Origin: Fusarium oxysporum f. sp. lycopersici 4287
Lineage: Eukaryota; Ascomycota; Sordariomycetes; Hypocreales; Nectriaceae
Direction: 5' to 3'
DNA: 64,000 nt
NCBI RefSeq assembly: GCF_000149955.1
Contig: NC_030994.1
Span: forward strand, 1,404,151-1,468,150
Part shown: positions 12,699 to 22,584 of the stretch, piece after piece
Layout: every line of letters starts with the position of its first letter
Position numbering within the stretch: position 1 is the first letter of the stretch
Notes under the pieces: generated by a model
Told to the model about the DNA's origin: nothing
The model's database searches: none
What the model saw: only the letters and a program-made list of their open reading frames with translations
Program-made: the position numbers and the translations under genes

Positions 12699-13017
12699 TT
12701 GGAGTTCATCTGATGGTTATGGGTATTACAGGCTTGCTATCTTGCTGGGCATGACAGAAACGAGTGCGCCAGGTCTCGGGTTATCAATTTTGAATCTCAA
12801 CCCCAATTGCTAGGGAGCTTGAGAATGGGTTACTATCGGCTGGGGCAGCATATGATTGGGACGTGCATACCTTGGGAAACTTGGGGACAGTCGCTCAGTA
12901 GGCTTGGCGTATATGGAACGATAGCTAGTTACACAGCAATGCTCGTAATGGCTTATAATTTATTCATTTATACATAAACCGATGTGGTATTGCCAGTCTC
13001 CTTGTTGTTTCCGAGCT
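12699..13017. other. Convergent intergenic region
   Basis: This 319-bp stretch between the BRCT gene and use1 stop codons presumably holds both 3' UTRs. Nothing else seen. Confidence 0.45.
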
Positions 13018-14165
13018 TCAGAACCTCAACTTCGGTAAAACAAAGACCACGAGTATGCATGCCACAGCAAGCAAAGCGATATATGCATACAGGAGTAGCC
13101 TCCCAAAATATCCCTTTCCTTCTGTCATCCTCTTGAGCATACCCATTCGCCCCTTCGCCGCCTCCATGCTCTGTTCCGTCTTATCCATTCCCTCACCTGC
13201 ACGCGCCACTACGTCCTTGTCTGCCTCAAGAGTAGTTGAGAACCGTTGTGAGCTTGACTTTAGAGCACTCGCCATCTGAAGAATCGATTCGGAAAGGGCT
13301 TCCTGTTCGGCTCGTTGATGGTCAAGTAAGGCTTCGGCTGTTGCTGTTGATGTTTGGGGAGTAGAGGGTTTACTCCGGTTGGCGAAAAGCGCCGCGCGTG
13401 CTGTTGAATGGGCAGGCGTTGATGGAGATGAAGGTGCGCCTCTTGATCTTAGGTTCTGCGTTGTTTGTGTGGGTTGCTGTTTGTGCTCTTGCGATGTCGT
13501 AGACGTGTCAGAGGGTGTTGTTGATGCCGGTGCTGGTACTGTGGCTGTCGTCACTGGTATCGTTGTTGCCTCGGGGGGTTCTGACTCGGCATCATCATCT
13601 TGTCCTGAGCTTTCAGTGGGTTGGCCTGTTGATATGGAATCGACCATGCTATCGCTCGGCGTCGGTATTATTTCTGAGAGGATATCTTCTCCGTCGGTAC
13701 TCCCATCATCTTCGTCCTCTTCAATTGCCACCTGTCGTAATGTCAGCTTAAATCCTTTGCCTTGTCCTGTAAACCATTTCTTACTTGTCTCAAATCTTCT
13801 AATCGATCCAGTAGCAGTTCTAAAAGCTCTCTTTTCCCATTCAAGTCGCTTTGTACTTCAGCCCTCCGACCTGGCGCTTTAATCCCCAGCGCATCGTGTT
13901 CTAGTTTCGTCAAAGAGTTTCGTGCGTATTCGAGGTTCTATAATTCAGAGTCAGTGTATACGGATGTGGAATCGGGCACAGGCACTCTTACAGATGCTAC
14001 TCGTGCTCTTTCGAATTCGCTCGATCGTAGTCGTCGTTCGCGGTCGCTATCTGTATGAAGAACGGTCTTTTGTAGTCGCAGCAGCAGGTTTCCCAGCTCT
14101 GCCGATGCAATATCGATTGCGCTTCTATTGATTGAAGGTACGGTACAATGCGAGAGTCGCGCCAT
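13018..14165 (-). CDS. use1: Use1-type SNARE of the endoplasmic reticulum
   Basis: Three exons (13992-14165, 13785-13937, 13018-13731) give 346 residues. The order fits the Use1 family. An N-terminal helical region (to ~109) is followed by a long disordered Ser/Thr/Pro/Gln linker. Next come a heptad-patterned SNARE-like helix (~250-315, EALLDHQRAEQEAL ... MLKRM), a C-terminal membrane anchor (~322-342, LLLYAYIALLAVACILVVFV) and a short basic end. Use1 is the unconventional SNARE that works with Ufe1, Sec20 and Sec22 and the Dsl1 tether in Golgi-to-ER retrograde fusion. The tail-anchored topology is visible in the sequence; the partners are family knowledge. Introns have GTAAGA donors and keep phase 0. 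Its start is 807 bp from the cwc21 stop, same strand. Confidence 0.88.
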
Positions 14166-14971
14166 GGTTGTATTTTTGTTTGGTTGTCGATCTCCTGGAT
14201 CTTCCCCGTCTCTGGTGCTGTCGTTGGTGATTTAAGTGACGTGTGAAGTTCAAGGAAGCTCAAGCTATAGCGGGTCTTTGTAACTTGAGCATGTGCCAAG
14301 TCACGTCGCAACTTACAAGACCGTAACGACCAACCTGACTCTTGATGAAAACGAACAGCCTCTATATAAAAGCTACACAAAGATATAATTGGATTCATAT
14401 ACATTTAGTAAGTTATTAGGTTTGAGGACTTTGAACATCATTTGACCTGTGTCGGATCAAGGACTGTACTACTAGGTAAGTATCTAAGTGAGTAGATCAA
14501 CCAGCTTATATTCGTGTACCCATTATCATTCGCAGTCATGGCCAAGACAAAGCAAAGTGGCCATAATAAGAAACTCCAGAACCACTGTAATGGACACACA
14601 ATGGAATACAGAGCCCAACAATAATTTATGAGTCGTTATTTGAAGGAACAAACCCCCGTGTTCAGTGTTAAATATCCTACCCTATACAATGTAAATTGGC
14701 TCAATCAGTCCCAATACCTGAACGCCATGCGCCGCTTGAAAATGAACAGGAACACGACAGTAAAACTATCCAGGAACCGATGCTATAGTTATCCGCTCTG
14801 TTGATGTTCTCAACGGATGGAGAACTTCGAGAGGAATGGCCGATTCAGGCGAAGCATGAGAGACCGCCAGATGCTTGACAATTGCCCAAATACCGAAAGC
14901 TCTGCGTTCCCCCTCAAAACACAAGTTCCGATAACATAGTGGCTGATGTTTTTTTGAGTTTGGTGGTCGAC
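14166..14971. other. Intergenic region cwc21/use1
   Basis: This 806-bp stretch holds the use1 promoter and the cwc21 3' UTR. The overlapping frame at 13997-14404 shares its DNA with use1 exon 1 and has no recognisable features. Nothing else seen. Confidence 0.45.
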
Positions 14972-15549
14972 CTAGTCTCTTGGTTCACTTTTCCTATCGT
15001 CACCTCCATCCTTTTCTTCTTCTTTCTCCAAAGCATTGCGCAGCCTCTCTTCTTGGCGCTTCCAATGACCTCCCTCTTCATAGTCTGCGCTGATCTTCAA
15101 TGCTTTCCGTAGTCGTTCGCTCTCCTTAATCTTGGCATCAGCCATCTCGTGAACCTGATGTTGCTTGAATGTCTTTCTTTGGCCGCCTCTCCTCCCAGAA
15201 TTCATCTCGGCGAAGAGTTTTTGTCGGAGCTCGTCGCATCGCCTATCGATCTCGTCCTCGTCGACCCTTGATCGTGTTAGCACAGTCAGCTATGCAATTG
15301 GATGTAATCAAAGTTGTACTCTTCTTCTTCAAGCTTGTCCCTCAAGTCAAAGACCTTAACTTCGACCTCGCGCTTGCGGTCATGCTCCAGGATCCCCTTG
15401 TCTGGCTGCCGTTGCTTGTGTCGCAAGCTATCGAGGTCTTTGGGATAAGGAGCGCCGTAGTCGCGAGGCTTGATCTGAGCAAGGTTGCGTTGGACGTAGC
15501 CCGAGGTGCCACTGCCACGGGGAGTGTTGAGACCAACGTTATCAGACAT
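14972..15549 (-). CDS. cwc21: Pre-mRNA-splicing factor Cwc21
   Basis: Two exons (15320-15549 and 14972-15266) give 174 residues. The N-terminus MSDNVGLNTPRGSGTSGYVQ matches the highly conserved start of Cwc21 and of its animal relative SRRM2. A cwf21 domain (~65-95) follows: charged helix, LEEEEVDEDEID, then RCDELRQKL. The rest is a Lys/Glu/Arg-rich helical tail. Cwc21 sits in the activated spliceosome and contacts Prp8 and Snu114 near the catalytic centre. The intron (54 nt) has a GTACAA donor and a GCTAAC branch point 9 nt before AAG. It was placed because unspliced reading stops at once and the join rebuilds the domain. The start at 15549 was chosen over an in-frame upstream ATG because the conserved N-terminus begins there. 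It is divergent from cdc123. Confidence 0.9.
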
Positions 15550-15761
15550 TATAGAGTAGGCAGAGTGTTGTGTTTTGAGTGTTGAAAGGACTATTGGTAT
15601 AAGCTGGCGCGCTGATAATGTTATGGACAATCGAGATCTGTGATGGATGCGACAGCAACAGGCAAGGTGGATATTGGTGATGTAGGACCCTTCTCTGCCG
15701 CTGTCGCTCCAGATAAACCTTTACCGCCTACCTCTCTCGGAAGATAAGATAAGCAATTATC

Positions 15762-15782
15762 GCCCCTCCATGATGGAGGGGC
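15762..15782. promoter_or_regulatory. Perfect 10-bp inverted repeat carrying paired CCCCT sites
   Basis: GCCCCTCCAT, one base, then ATGGAGGGGC form a perfect palindrome between the divergent cwc21 and cdc123 starts, 158 bp upstream of cdc123. Each arm carries CCCCT, the core of the stress response element. A regulatory role for one or both genes is inferred. Confidence 0.45.
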
Positions 15783-15939
15783 ATGGAATATTTGGATAAT
15801 TTGTAAGTGAGTCAACATTTGAATGTTGACAGCACAGCCCATTACTTTTTATTCTTTTCATACAAGTAACATAATACTTGGATACTGAGGACTTCTAATA
15901 CTCTAAGCTTTTGGTTCAAGACCTTCGATAACACCCAAG

Positions 15940-17196
15940 ATGCCTCACGTTCCCGCTTCAGCTGAAGCTGACAGCCAAGGCGATGCGCCCGAGCTCGTTT
16001 TCCCACCAGTCACTAAAGATCACATCCAAAACTGCTCCTACGACTTCTGGTTTCCCAAATACCGAAGTTCATGTCTCAAATCTCGCATCATACCGCTGTC
16101 CCCTTCTTTCGTCGAGTATCTCCATGAAGACGGTATAGTTCTTGCAGATGATGATGATGATGAGAATCAAGACGAGCCTGAAGAAGAATGGCATCCATCA
16201 TCCAATACATCTGCAAGGCCTCAAGTTAAGGATCCCGATTCGTCAGATGATGAGGAAGACGAGCCAGAAAGGCTCCCTCCTAACCAGAGGTTCCCGGAGA
16301 CACACAATCTCATCAAAGAGAAGATTGCAGAATTAGGTGGCTCAGTTGCGCCCAAGTTGAACTGGTCTTCACCAAAGGATGCCAAGTGGATTTCGCCTCA
16401 TCAGAACACACTCAAGTGCACGACCCCAAACGACATCTACCTACTCCTTAAGTCATCTTCTTTTGTTTCTCACGACCTCGATCACGCCTTTGATGACTGC
16501 ACTCCAAGACCTCCGACCAAGCCATACGCACCCATTCTTGTTCTAAGACCATTCTTCACCCCTCATGTGGCCCTGGAATTTCGATGTTTCGTCAAGCATA
16601 GAACTCTCATTGGTATCACACAGCGAGATCTCAATCATTATGCTTTCTTAGAGCAGATTCGACCTCAGCTGTGGCGCAAGATCAAGACATTCTTCCGAGA
16701 GAAACTGAGGTTCACATTTCCTGACGCCAGCTTCGTCTTTGATGTTTACATTCCAGAGAACTCCTTTGAGAAAGATGGACTTGGAAGAGTCAGGTTAATG
16801 GATATCAACCCATGGGCTCCTCGAACAGACAGTCTCCTTTTTGGCTGGCAAGAGCTTCTCGAGATGGATGTTAAGAACCCCCTGTATGGAACATCAAGTA
16901 ATGAGGCCGGCGCGGATGTCAGCGGTGATGACACAGTCACAGAAGGTGAGGAGGAGGATGACGATATCGAGTATCGACCTGAAATGAGCCCTGAATTCAG
17001 GATAATAGAAAAGGATGACCCAGCTGCATACAACTTTAGTAGCCCCCAATACTCAGCGCACAAGCTACCAAAAGAGGTAGTCGATGCAAGCATGGGTGGC
17101 CAGGGAGGGTTGATGGAGTTTGCGATGCAGTGGAAGGAGATCACCGAGGGACGAGGAGATGGAATTTGGGAACAGGCTTCTGGTGCTAGGCAATAG
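15940..17196 (+). CDS. cdc123: Cell division cycle protein 123, eIF2 assembly factor
   Basis: One uninterrupted exon of 418 residues. It matches the Cdc123/D123 family: an N-terminal SYDFWFPKYRSSCLKSRIIPL segment, an acidic insertion (~65-110, runs of Asp and Glu), a WSSPKDAKWI motif, then LRPFFTPHVALEFRCFVKH. The C-terminal active-site region has FVFDVYIP and LMDINPWAPRTDSLLFGW. These belong to the ATP-grasp fold of the family; Asp-Ile-Asn and the preceding Asp-Val are the likely metal and ATP ligands. Cdc123 binds eIF2-gamma and promotes assembly of the eIF2 trimer, so it controls translation initiation. The tail after ~360 is acidic and divergent. The length is slightly above yeast Cdc123 owing to the acidic insertion. 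Most likely cytosolic. Confidence 0.95.
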   Translation: MPHVPASAEADSQGDAPELVFPPVTKDHIQNCSYDFWFPKYRSSCLKSRIIPLSPSFVEYLHEDGIVLADDDDDENQDEPEEEWHPSSNTSARPQVKDPDSSDDEEDEPERLPPNQRFPETHNLIKEKIAELGGSVAPKLNWSSPKDAKWISPHQNTLKCTTPNDIYLLLKSSSFVSHDLDHAFDDCTPRPPTKPYAPILVLRPFFTPHVALEFRCFVKHRTLIGITQRDLNHYAFLEQIRPQLWRKIKTFFREKLRFTFPDASFVFDVYIPENSFEKDGLGRVRLMDINPWAPRTDSLLFGWQELLEMDVKNPLYGTSSNEAGADVSGDDTVTEGEEEDDDIEYRPEMSPEFRIIEKDDPAAYNFSSPQYSAHKLPKEVVDASMGGQGGLMEFAMQWKEITEGRGDGIWEQASGARQ

Positions 17197-17947
17197 AATC
17201 TCAGAACTAGATAAAATGAACAACCTATTGAAGAATGAATTGGTTATCTACTCGTCCGTTCGTTGAATAAGCCATTGGGCAACATTGAAGAGAACGGAGC
17301 TTAGAGCATCGATATGCCCAATCAATGATGACGCAGGGGCAGGTAAGATATTCAGGATACCAGAGGTTTAGGAAAGAGAGTTATTTTATGATATTTTGGA
17401 TGTTCTCCAGTTCAATGAGTTGAGTTCACCAATTTCATAGGGGTTGAACACCATAATTTGGTGAACTTGACCAGAGACACTCCTGCATAGAGCCGCATGT
17501 TCACCAAAGCTTGTGCTGTTCTTGCAAGTGAATGATTAATAGAGCCAATGAAATAACTGTACGCCTCTATGTTTACATTTACGTCAGAGAAATGCATCTG
17601 CCTGCCCATAGTAAGTGACCTCGCCTGCTCATGTACTGTGCTGGAGCGCGAGATGCACGGCGCGTAGAAAACGCGTAAAACAGTGGGGGCACTTCGCCAA
17701 CAGCTCACAGCTACTTTTGCCTCCAGCCTGCTTCTCTCTTTTCTTCTTCCCTCCCTTCTTTTTGTCACCCATTCCTTTTATCCTTGTCAAGGATATATTC
17801 GCACTCACATCAAATTACCTACTATTGTTGATTAGATATTCTTCTTTTACCATACACCGGCTGTTAGTCTCCCAAGGACTCTGTATAAGTTTACCTTGCG
17901 ATTCTTTGGCAACCCTCGAGATTTGTATCTCGCCCTTCGCCTTCAGA
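17197..17947. promoter_or_regulatory. Promoter region of the DUF3716 gene
   Basis: The region holds the cdc123 3' UTR and the upstream region of the DUF3716 gene. It contains three copies of the nonamer GTTCACCAA (17424-17432 forward, 17458-17466 reverse, 17499-17507 forward) and a pyrimidine-rich tract (about 17700-17790) before the start. Confidence 0.5.
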
Positions 17948-18970
17948 ATGGGCAAAATGAAGGCTGGGCGCAGCACGCGCCGACACACGCCCCTCCCCAA
18001 TACTTCAACACGTTCTTCAAACCGCATTGCTGCGAAGAAGCAGACCAAGGGAACGAAGCAAGCTGGGTCGAGCCAGGAGAAAGTTCCATCTGCTCCTCAT
18101 GAGCCTACTTCTTCTCAGGAAACTCTAAAGAACTCGACTGATTCATCCAACCAAAACAACTTCAGCAGCTTCAGCAGCTATAACACTAATGAGTATGTTG
18201 AGCTTCCCTCACTTGCGTCCACACACTTACTCAATACCACTAGCAGCCACTCAGCTGAGCAGGTCGAGGGAACTTTAGCCCTCGCTCACCGTAATCCTCA
18301 GGTCCATGGAACCGGTGTTACATCCTCAAATCCTTCCAACAACACAGTTGGATCAGACACACCCCAGCTGACAGCTGGCGACGTCGCTCTAGAAATCTAC
18401 GGCAGCAGAATACTGATCGACAGCACTCTCGGTAAAAAGCTAGCCGGCGAAGCATCACTACGACCTATCCGGCAACGTCGCTCTGACATGGTTCTGAATA
18501 TGGAGCGCCGCAGCAATGTCGAAGCCTTCTTGGCTCATCTCACTGGAGTCCAGGTCAGCCGTTCTTGCAAGAATTGCTCCAAAGGACACGGTCCCTGGTC
18601 TGAATGTATCATCTATGATGGCCAGATGTGTGGTAGCTGCACAAATTGCTGGTTCAATGCCAGTGGCTCTCGATGCACTTTTCACGGTAAGTTGACCCTC
18701 ATGCCACACCGATATTATGAATCGACACTAACAAACTTTCCAGAGAATAACCAAAACTCCATCTATGCCCCGGCACCATTGTATCATCCTCAATCCGCGG
18801 GGATGCCAACTCAGCCTTTTCAATACGCCCAGCTCAATCCCCAGGCGCTTTCCCAGGGCATCCTCCCTATGAACCGAGAAGCTACCGCGTCCCTCTACGT
18901 GGCACCTCAAATGCGTAACCAGTTCGCTCTGAGCATTTTCCAGTCCTTGGGAATCGGTTCCGGCGAATAG
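17948..18970 (+). CDS. DUF3716 Cys-rich protein, cut by in-frame TAG
   Basis: Exons are read as 17948-18686 and 18744-18970, giving 321 residues to the TAG. The N-terminal ~170 residues are disordered and Ser/Thr/Asn/Gln-rich with a basic start (KAGRSTRRH). Residues ~165-245 look like the fungal DUF3716 domain. A basic helix and VEAFLAHLTG are followed by a Cys cluster, CKNC ... GPWSEC ... MCGSCTNCWFNASGSRC, ending CTFH, which may bind zinc. DUF3716 has no known function; it occurs in multicopy families in Fusarium and other moulds. The intron (57 nt; GTAAGT, CTAAC, CCAG) has a length divisible by three and no stop. After the TAG the same frame continues to 19399, see the next entry. The start at 17948 is the first ATG followed by protein-like sequence; the open frame reaches back to 17615 without one. 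Confidence 0.75.
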   Translation: MGKMKAGRSTRRHTPLPNTSTRSSNRIAAKKQTKGTKQAGSSQEKVPSAPHEPTSSQETLKNSTDSSNQNNFSSFSSYNTNEYVELPSLASTHLLNTTSSHSAEQVEGTLALAHRNPQVHGTGVTSSNPSNNTVGSDTPQLTAGDVALEIYGSRILIDSTLGKKLAGEASLRPIRQRRSDMVLNMERRSNVEAFLAHLTGVQVSRSCKNCSKGHGPWSECIIYDGQMCGSCTNCWFNASGSRCTFHGKLTLMPHRYYESTLTNFPENNQNSIYAPAPLYHPQSAGMPTQPFQYAQLNPQALSQGILPMNREATASLYVAPQMRNQFALSIFQSLGIGSGE

Positions 18971-18978
18971 AATTTGCC
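18962..18978 (+). promoter_or_regulatory. Hairpin placing the TAG adenosine in its loop
   Basis: GGCGAAT (18962-18968), loop AGA (18969-18971) and ATTTGCC (18972-18978) form a seven-pair stem with one G.U pair. The A of the TAG is the first loop base and is preceded by U. This matches the described preference of Sordariomycete A-to-I mRNA editing. Fold and position are seen; editing is inferred. Confidence 0.55.
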
Positions 18979-19399
18979 AGGTCCCGCCAACAACATGATC
19001 GGCAATGTTGTCTCAAATGTCGCTGCTATGAGCCAAGGAGAACGAAAGTTTGCACAAGTAGAAAGGGCTGCCGAGGAGCTTGGTATTCGCCTTGCGGAAC
19101 TCCACGAGTTCCTTGCCACCCCCGAGGGTAATGCTTTCGTGACCCAGCTTTCTGGGATGGCTGCTCCCCAGCAAATCTCTTCTGGGGACGATCAATCCCA
19201 GGAGCCACTCTCCCAAGAGCCTTCTTCACAGAACAATGCCCACCAGGAGCACGCTTCCCAAGATACTTCTTCCCATGAACCTTCCTCTCAGGAGCAGTCT
19301 GCTCAGCAAACCTCGTCACAGGAAGGCTTTTCTCAGGGAAACATCGAAGCACATCCTATGGCATTCGCTCTCTTAAACACTCCGCCATATGAGAACTGA
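18971..19399 (+). pseudogene. In-frame continuation of the DUF3716 gene beyond the TAG
   Basis: Directly after the TAG at 18968-18970 the same frame stays open for 142 codons and ends with TGA at 19397-19399. The first half reads as an amphipathic helix (RKFAQVERAAEELGIRLAELHEFLATPEG). The second half is a five-residue repeat around S-Q-E-x-S (19194-19349) in which the copies use different synonymous codons. There is no ATG where a separate gene would start. The most economical reading is one gene of 464 residues whose tail is reached only if the TAG is edited, spliced out or read through. A recent nonsense mutation would look the same. It is labelled pseudogene only because the stop separates it from its start. 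Confidence 0.6.
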
Positions 19400-21327
19400 G
19401 TGGTTCCATGCTCAGTGAGACCGCCGACGCATAAAACTTCCATTGAGCAAGGCTTAATGCTATGACGACCCTCAGCAATGCATCTAATACGCAGAACACA
19501 AAAGAATAAAAAGACCAGTCAACAAACCTATAGAAAAGTCGAGTGATGTAAGTCCACTCACACGGTTCACTGCAACCCACTAACCAAGTCGCAGTGCTCC
19601 TTGATCTCCCTTAACCCAGAATTTGGAACCCCTCGCTTATTGTGTAATCTCAAGTGAGTTTGCCGCTTGTTTCGGGCTACTCTCTGTCTTGAGACTACTA
19701 TTGGAATACACATTGTGTCACCACTGGATGAGAAGACTGTGCACCAAATCAACATGCTCGTAGTTATGAGCGTGTAGGCCATATTCGAGCAATAATCATC
19801 CGCCATTTCATTTTGCGAATTTTTCTTTTTTCAGTACCGCGGGCTGGCTCGACTCAAGACACATGTCGCCACTCTTCGATGTTCGTGCAGTTCAGCCGAA
19901 CTATTTTCTTTACCAACAATTGTATGATCATGTATTCAGGACAAACCGATAGCAAGGGCAGAGTTTGGCTAGCAGGGCTAGCAAGTGTATGGCAACTTTC
20001 AAGTAGTCTTGGAGGCTAGGCAGTCTAGGTTGGCCCTAGAGGGATATCAACTACTATCTGTACCAGTATCGATCTCGAGCAAGAACAACTCAAAGGCTCT
20101 GGGATACCTTTATGCCGAGATTGTCGGATATAGTCTATAACGAGTAGCCTTAGAGTATGGTAGTCCTGACAGAATTGAGATAGCCGAAACAAACAAGATC
20201 ATTAAACACGTGAGTCGCGATAGGACACGACTATTTGCTGCATATGCATTTTTGATATGAGCGGTAGAAGCTGGATCGGCGCCACTTGTACGGTTTTCGT
20301 GAAACATTCCCTTTCTTGCTATCTCTCATATATATTCTTCCTCCCAGGAGGGAGACCAAAGTTGAGTCAAGTCACATGATCTTGTTTATCTCGGTCTCGA
20401 GGACATCATCACAAGCAACATCCAACTGCTCCCACGCATGTCTCATATCTTAGAGACAAAACCTCCATAGTTCTGTAGGGTGATGGACCCGGATGTGTCC
20501 CCGTTGAGAAACGTGCGTGGGTAGCGCGCGTTAACATCCTCTGCTCTGCGCAAAAACGGGCACTGGGCTTGACTTCAAGACATACGCCAAAAGAAATGTG
20601 AGTCAAAATGCTAGCGAAAAGAGCAAACAAGACAGGTGCGGAATTTGCGACAGGCGGTGTGTTTGTTTCAGACGAAAGACGTGCCAAATCATTATTTTAC
20701 AGTATACTTGATAGTTGAAATTAAACGAGAAAACACCGCATCCGAGGGACGAGTGAGTAAACAATACAATGCTAACGTGTGGTGGGTAAAAAGGCATGGA
20801 CTGTAGTGGTAGGAAAGAGTTTCGTAATTAAACAAAGTAGATGACCACCATCTTCCGTCGCCCGTACTGTTTAGATGCAAATAATGACCCCTTCTTCCAG
20901 CCTCGTCCGTCACGCTCTTGAACGGGCAAATCATATCTTCCCGACGTCATGGGCGGCCATGACCACTGGCCTTCGCGGCTTCATCATCCGTGGTCCACCG
21001 TTCTTAAAATCCTTCTCCCTTTAAAAAGACGTTTTTGTGATACAAGGCAACTCCCATCCATCAACCGGAAAATCCTTACAAAGAAACGGAACCAAGGTCG
21101 ACCTGGGCACAGCCAAAGCTAGTAGTATATCTGGCGTAATGGGTGAGCCGGACCGTCAGTAACCGTCGTCGACCCTAGGAGTCACGCAGTTGTTGACTTG
21201 CGCCTTCGCTCCTCCGGTATGACGAGTACAAGAAAAAATCGTGAGCCATATCCCCGTGGCCCATCTAAGCAGTGTCGTTATTAAGTTCGAGGGTATTCGT
21301 GTTTTGTGACAGCAAGAAAAAAATCAT
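19400..21327. other. Intergenic region, no gene recognised
   Basis: This 1.9-kb stretch lies between the DUF3716 gene and the 3' end of the convergent G-alpha gene. Only short frames without features are present. A small hairpin-capable CTCCC/GGGAG occurs near 20346. Nothing else seen. Confidence 0.45.
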
Positions 21328-22584
21328 TTAGATAAGACCACAGAGACGCAGGTTCTCTTGGATGATGATATCTGCGACTTGTTAGAATACTGGAATTTGA
21401 GCAACACTCGAGTCGGGGTAACTTACCGTTGACAGCCGCCATGACGAAGCGGATCTGAGTGGTATCGGTTGCGCAGGTGAAGTGGGTATAGATCTGCTTG
21501 GTCTCGTGTTGGTTCAAGCTGACGAAACGGTTGAGGATGTAATCGCAAGCCGCGGCATAGTCGTCACCGCCCTCGTAGTCAGGGAAGTAGTTCTTCATGG
21601 GGCTGACAGGCAGCTTCTCCTTGAAACGATCGATCTTGTTGAGGAACAGAATGATCGATGTCTTGATGAACCACCTTGAGTTGCAGATGGAATCGAAGAG
21701 AGTGAGAGCCTCCTGCATTCGGTTGACAGTCTCATCCTCAAAGAGGAGCTGATCGTACTCGGAGATGGCAACCAAGAAAAGAATGGTGGTGACGTTCTCG
21801 AAGCAGTGAATCCACTTCTTTCGCTCGGATCTTTGACCACCGACGTCGAACATTCTGTATGTGAGGTCGCCGATGATGAATGTGGTCTCAGTAATACCGG
21901 TGGTCTTGACACGAGATCGGAGGACATCCTGGTCGTTAGGCATGTAATCAGGAGCAGCAATGCGAGCAATGTTGTCGAAGTAGCTATTGAATGTTAGTAA
22001 ACGAAAGTAGTTGTTTCCCTCAGATGTACATACTATCGGGCTGAGTCGTTAAGCTGGTACTCGCGAGATCGCTTGAAACATTCTTGCACACCACGATCCT
22101 TCCACAAAGCCTCGATGGCGCTGCCAACCTCGGGGGGGAGGACATCGCCTTCGATCTGAGCGGGTTGCATGAAGATGGTCTGAACGTGGTACTCCATGCG
22201 CTGGTCCTCAAGCGGAAGCTCGAGAGACTCCATAGCCTCGAGGATAACACGCATTGACTGAACGGTGTTGCTGAAGATGATTTCCTTGAAGGATTCCCGC
22301 TCGTCGCGTGAGTAGCCTCCCTCGTGAATGAGCTTCATCTGCTTGAGGATGGTGGACTTTCCAGATTCACCAGCACCTGTGAGCGTGTTAGAAAGCGGCC
22401 AGATCGACAGTCTTCGCGACTCATTGCTTGAGAATCGCGCGTGGCCGAAGTAATTGGTAAACATACCGAGCAGAAGCATCTTGATCTCGTTTCGCTGCAT
22501 CATCTTGTCGCGCTTGAGCTGGTTCTCAATCTCCTCATTCCGGGCCTTGCCCTCCTTCTCCTCTGTGCTCATTCCGCAGCCCAT
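21328..22584 (-). CDS. Group I G-protein alpha subunit
   Basis: Four exons (22467-22584, 22034-22376, 21427-21983, 21328-21371) give exactly 353 residues, the standard length. The N-terminus MGCGMS carries Gly2 for myristoylation and Cys3 for palmitoylation. GAGESGKS (40-47) is the P-loop; Arg178 and Gln204 (in DVGGQ) are the two GTPase-critical residues; FLNKIDRF is the base-specificity motif; TCAT follows. The C-terminus CGLI has the cysteine four from the end that pertussis toxin modifies in animal Gi. This is the class of Neurospora GNA-1, Aspergillus FadA and Fusarium FGA1/GPA. These couple to seven-helix receptors at the plasma membrane and influence cAMP, growth, conidiation and virulence. 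The second intron has a CTAAC branch point. It sits alone with a 7.4-kb gene-free upstream region. Confidence 0.97.

Noticed and set aside
13379..13882. 167-codon plus-strand frame opposite use1
   Set aside because: It is the antisense shadow of the low-complexity Ser/Thr/Pro linker of use1.
17615..17947. Upstream extension of the DUF3716 frame
   Set aside because: The frame is open but lacks an early ATG, is hydrophobic and pyrimidine-derived, and overlaps the promoter and leader. The first sensible ATG is at 17948.
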